Assembly (NCBI GenBank): GCA_005808665.1
Contig: SYLG01000131.1
Coordinates: 1-57,554, forward strand
Reading direction: 5' to 3'
Origin: Planctomycetia bacterium
GTDB taxonomy: Bacteria > Planctomycetota > Planctomycetia > Gemmatales > Gemmataceae
DNA length: 57,554 nucleotides
The translations under genes were made by a program, and so were the position numbers. Position 1 is the stretch's first letter; each line of letters opens with the position of its first letter. The notes under the pieces were generated by a model that was given only the letters and a program-made list of their open reading frames with translations, had not been told where the DNA came from and ran no database searches. Positions 55,041-57,554 of this stretch are shown piece by piece.

Positions 55041-56081
55041 TTGCCTTTCTTGATCGACCTGCGAAGCGATACGGTTACTTTACCTTCCCCCGAAATGCGA
55101 AAATTTATTTTTGAAGCCCCACTAGGGGATGATGTTTTTGGCGAAGATCCCACCATCCATTGCCTTGAGGAAGAAACGGCGGCACTTTTGGGTCATGAGG
55201 CCGCTATTTTTATGCCTTCGGGTACCATGTCAAACCAAATTGCCATTAAGGCTCACACCCACCCAGGGGATGAATTGCTTTGTGAGGAAAATGCTCATAT
55301 TTATGTTTGGGAAGCAGGGGGTCCTGCTGTCCATTCGGGAGTAACGAGCCGAACCATTCCAGGTAAGGCGGGTCAATTCACGCTTGCCGACTTGGAGGGT
55401 AAAATTCGTCCCATCAATGACCACTACACCAGGACCAGTTTGGTTTGTTTGGAAAATACGCACAATCGTGGTGGAGGGAGCGTATATCCCCTTGGGGAGA
55501 TTCAAAGAATTCGGGCTTGGACAAGGGAAAAAGGACTGGCTTTTCACTTGGACGGGGCAAGAATGTGGAACGCTGCCGTGGCGGGTGGACATAAACCGTT
55601 TGAAATCGCCAGGGAATTCGATTCTGTTTCGGTTTGCTTCAGCAAAGGACTTGGTGCACCGGTTGGTTCAGCCCTTGTGGGTTCAAAAGAATTGATTAGG
55701 CGTGCTCGGCGCATTCGCAAATTGTTTGGAGGGGGATTGAGACAAGGAGGAATAGTGGCTGCCGGGGCCCTATTTGCACTCCGAAACAACATTTCACGAT
55801 TAAAAGAAGATCATGAAAATGCCCAAATTATAGCCAATGCGGTTAGAAACAGTCCCAATTTAATGCTTGATCCCGATTGCGTGGAAACGAATTTGGTATG
55901 GTTTCGCTTTAAGCAGGGATCGGGATCTGCCACCGCCTTGGCGGCAAAATTGCGAAGCCAAGGTGTTTTGGTTAGCAATCCGTTACCAGATTTGCTTCGT
56001 GCTTGCACCCATCTTAATGTAGATCGTGGGGATTGCGAAAAATCGGCGGAAATGATCGAAATCCTTTCAAAGCAAAAATAG
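55041..56081 (+). CDS. ltaE: Low-specificity L-threonine aldolase
   Basis: Splits L-threonine to glycine and acetaldehyde with PLP. 346 residues, the normal length, when read from TTG 55041; TAGGAG lies seven bases upstream and the longer frame adds only non-conserved sequence. IDLRSDTVTLPSPEMR starts the fold; the PLP lysine is K202 in VCFSKGLGAPVGS; HLDGARMWNAAVA and AHIYVWEAGG are conserved. Divergent from aroC. Confidence 0.92.
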   Translation: MPFLIDLRSDTVTLPSPEMRKFIFEAPLGDDVFGEDPTIHCLEEETAALLGHEAAIFMPSGTMSNQIAIKAHTHPGDELLCEENAHIYVWEAGGPAVHSGVTSRTIPGKAGQFTLADLEGKIRPINDHYTRTSLVCLENTHNRGGGSVYPLGEIQRIRAWTREKGLAFHLDGARMWNAAVAGGHKPFEIAREFDSVSVCFSKGLGAPVGSALVGSKELIRRARRIRKLFGGGLRQGGIVAAGALFALRNNISRLKEDHENAQIIANAVRNSPNLMLDPDCVETNLVWFRFKQGSGSATALAAKLRSQGVLVSNPLPDLLRACTHLNVDRGDCEKSAEMIEILSKQK

Positions 56082-56403
56082 GGCAGTTGGGAATATTAGG
56101 TCAATGGTATTAGACTCCCTGAGGGCAAAAAACGAAGTAAATCGGATCATTTGCCCTCAAACTCCTCCCATTTTAACATGCGCTTTGAAAAATTCTTACC
56201 CTTTTTCCCGAACTAAACCTCCTAAGTGGACGATATTAAAGTGGGCGGACTGAGGACGGAGTCCAAAGGAGCCCCAAAGGTGAATCCGGGTCATATCTTT
56301 CCCTGATTACCACTTTTGACTCTTGATGTCCTAAGGACATTTTTGGTACCCTTCGGTTGGAATCACATTTCTATCCAACAGTTGCGGTGGAAAGGGTTTT
56401 ACA
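56082..56403 (+). other. 322-base intergenic region with several hairpins
   Basis: Between threonine aldolase and the FlgM-like gene. Contains GAGGGCAAA (56121-56129) with TTTGCCCTC (56150-56158), a 20-base loop; then a nested structure GGGC (56243-56246) with GCCC (56271-56274) enclosing GGACT (56247-56251) with AGTCC (56260-56264); then ATGTCC (56326-56331) with GGACAT (56335-56340) and a T run to 56344. These could be a terminator, a 5' leader and/or a small RNA. No open frame is seen. Confidence 0.5.
56326..56344 (+). terminator. Short terminator-like hairpin
   Basis: Six-base arms ATGTCC and GGACAT with a three-base loop and a following run of T (56340-56344), about 60 bases before the FlgM-like start. 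If active it would end an RNA upstream of that gene. Confidence 0.4.
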
Positions 56404-56610
56404 ATGAGCATTCATCTCCCTTCACAACTCCATGGGCCCAGGAAGAGTGCCCAAGCGAGCCAACGCAAGATTTCACCTTTTCGTAACGATCCTGAATTCC
56501 GCAAAGCATTGGTGGAGCGGATTAAAAAGGAAATTGCTGAAGGAACATACGAAACGGAAGAAAAATGGGAAATTGCTCTTTCCCGGCTTCTTGGATCCCA
56601 GGATTGCTAG
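56404..56610 (+). CDS. Small protein, FlgM-like C-terminus
   Basis: 68 residues from ATG 56404, AAAGGG seven bases upstream. The C-terminal half FRKALVERIKKEIAEGTYETEEKWEIALSRLL resembles the anti-sigma-28 core of FlgM. The N-terminal half is basic and of low complexity. No flagellar genes or sigma-28 gene is nearby, so anti-sigma function is a hypothesis. The Fur-family gene follows after 100 bases. Confidence 0.65.
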   Translation: MSIHLPSQLHGPRKSAQASQRKISPFRNDPEFRKALVERIKKEIAEGTYETEEKWEIALSRLLGSQDC

Positions 56611-56710
56611 GCTTTTTTCCCTGAACCGAATTTGATTTTTCACGAACCACTCATTTGCAACCGGTCTCCTTGCTACCATATCCAAAAGTAGGAAAGGAGG
56701 TCCGGTTGTA

Positions 56711-57199
56711 ATGATTCCCAATACTGTTCCCGTAAATCAAACCCCGGAAGAAAAGTTTCGCGAATACCTTTCCAGTCGGGTAAAGCCTCAACGGTTTACC
56801 GAACAACAGCGGGAAATGGTTCGTTATATTTTTGGCCAACATGAACATTTTGACGCTGAACAATTAATGGGTGATATGAAGGCGGCCGGCCTCGTTTTAA
56901 GCCGGGCCACGGCCTATCGCACCTTGGCAAAACTGGTGGATGCCGGGTTATTACGCCGCCTTTTGACCGGAGACAAATCCCGGTTTGAACATGACTATGG
57001 ATACCCCGACCATGATCATTTCCACTGCATGAAGTGTAACAAGATGATTGAATTTCACCTTCCCGAAGTTGAACGCACTTTAAGTGAATTGGCGAGGGAA
57101 CATGGATTCGTGGCTTCAAGGCACAATTTGATTGTTCATGGGACCTGTGATCCATGCAATCAGGCAAAGACACCCCGGAGGTTGCTTGACCTTATTTGA
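56711..57199 (+). CDS. Fur-family transcriptional regulator
   Basis: 162 residues with a very strong AAAGGAGG site ten bases before ATG 56711. Winged-helix DNA-binding domain in the first 85 residues (FTEQQREMVRYIFGQHEHFDAEQL, SRATAYRTLAKLVDAGLL). Metal region has HDHFHCMKCNK (His101, 103, 105; Cys106, 109) and TCDPCN (Cys146, 149), a structural zinc site. Fur, Zur, PerR or Irr type cannot be decided from these residues alone. It is the last protein gene before the tRNA pair. Confidence 0.88.
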   Translation: MIPNTVPVNQTPEEKFREYLSSRVKPQRFTEQQREMVRYIFGQHEHFDAEQLMGDMKAAGLVLSRATAYRTLAKLVDAGLLRRLLTGDKSRFEHDYGYPDHDHFHCMKCNKMIEFHLPEVERTLSELAREHGFVASRHNLIVHGTCDPCNQAKTPRRLLDLI

Positions 57200-57262
57200 T
57201 TCTTTTTCTGGCCGGGACGGGTGGCTGGCCAAGTCCAAAAAACCGAATAAACTAACTTCAAA

Positions 57263-57336
57263 GGGCGCTTAGCTCAGTTGGCTAGAGCACCAGCTCGACA
57301 CGCTGGGGGTCACAGGTTCGAATCCTGTAGCGCCCA
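57263..57336 (+). tRNA. tRNA-Val (GAC anticodon)
   Basis: 74 bases. Acceptor GGGCGCT pairs with AGCGCCC, the anticodon stem CCAGC/GCTGG encloses loop TCGACAC with anticodon GAC, the T arm is CAGGTTCGAATCCTG, and the discriminator base is A. The 3' CCA is not encoded. A T run follows. Confidence 0.97.
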
Positions 57337-57379
57337 TTTTTTTGGTTTTTGACTCTTTTTTGGGGCTTTTGTAATCACC

Positions 57380-57451
57380 GCCGCCTTAGCTCAGCGGTAG
57401 AGCACGGCTTTCGTAAAGCCGGGGTCGAGAGTTCAAATCTCTCAGGCGGCT
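57380..57451 (+). tRNA. tRNA-Thr (CGT anticodon)
   Basis: 72 bases. Acceptor GCCGCCT pairs with AGGCGGC; anticodon stem CGGCT/AGCCG encloses loop TTCGTAA with anticodon CGT, reading ACG; T arm is AGAGTTCAAATCTCT. CCA is not encoded, discriminator is T, and a T run follows immediately. Forty-three bases after the tRNA-Val. Confidence 0.97.
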
Positions 57452-57554
57452 TTTTTCTTTGCTGCATTTTCATGGACCCGGGCAAGGAAGGGTCTTGGAA
57501 TTCAAAACCTGCCTTTTGCTCTAATGTTTGCCATTTTGAAGTATCAAGATTTTA

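Noticed and set aside
1-57554. CRISPR array, insertion sequence, prophage or integrase
   Set aside because: No spaced direct-repeat array, transposase, integrase or phage structural motif was seen on either strand.

Overview
The window reads as chromosomal DNA from a planctomycete, most likely of the Gemmatales/Gemmataceae type. The evidence is a set of protein families largely confined to or expanded in that phylum: TIGR03009-like and TIGR03000-like secreted proteins, two adjacent DUF1501 Tat-exported proteins, DUF1080, a DUF6677-like membrane protein, a secreted ceramidase-like protein, a degenerate CehA/McbA-type PHP protein and a Tat-exported Gfo/Idh/MocA oxidoreductase. Base composition looks close to balanced by eye, which is low for many Gemmataceae; I did not compute it. 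No phage, integrase, insertion sequence or CRISPR array was seen. Several starts look like TTG or GTG, chosen from Shine-Dalgarno spacing and family length.

Layout. 1-9.9 kb, minus strand: exported hypothetical, guaB, a degenerate PHP-fold protein with a sugar isomerase/epimerase-like protein, a PduO-type cobalamin adenosyltransferase, the B12-dependent class II ribonucleotide reductase, and dcd. These make a nucleotide/dNTP block in which the adenosyltransferase can supply the reductase cofactor. 10-13.2 kb, minus: a giant membrane protein with a GT-C-like N-terminus and a helical-repeat C-terminus. 13.4-22.7 kb, plus: a thioredoxin/NHL protein with DsbD, two small secreted planctomycete proteins, a NYN-LOTUS protein, hemY and glgC. 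22.8-32.8 kb: secreted or Tat-exported accessory enzymes (tandem cyclase, ceramidase-like, two DUF1501 of which the second is frameshifted, Gfo/Idh/MocA, DUF1080) plus trhO. 32.8-41.9 kb: tilS-trpC, a CPBP membrane protease, then an overlapping minus-strand group of amino-acid permease, M28 peptidase, LarA-like and YgfZ-like genes. 42.1-46.5 kb: an M20 peptidase, a TIGR03000-like protein, a three-gene membrane-protein operon ending in a 59-residue protein, and rsmE. 46.5-54.9 kb, minus: a tightly packed run of aroC, purF, smpB, a glycosyltransferase, a tandem-kinase protein, a lipoprotein metallopeptidase, and coaB and coaC as separate genes. 55.0-57.5 kb, plus: threonine aldolase, a FlgM-like protein, a Fur-family regulator, and tRNA-Val(GAC) and tRNA-Thr(CGT).

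The most noteworthy points are: the one-base frameshift in the second DUF1501 gene; two proteins whose metal-site motifs have decayed (the PHP protein and the tandem cyclase, whose two halves have lost different positions); split coaB/coaC inside a cell-envelope gene chain; a DsbD that stops short in its thioredoxin domain; a structured leader directly abutting the start codon of the permease; a structured, possibly RNA-encoding intergenic stretch before the FlgM-like gene; and a conserved-looking 59-residue membrane gene. I did not find a clearly new defence or mobile system.
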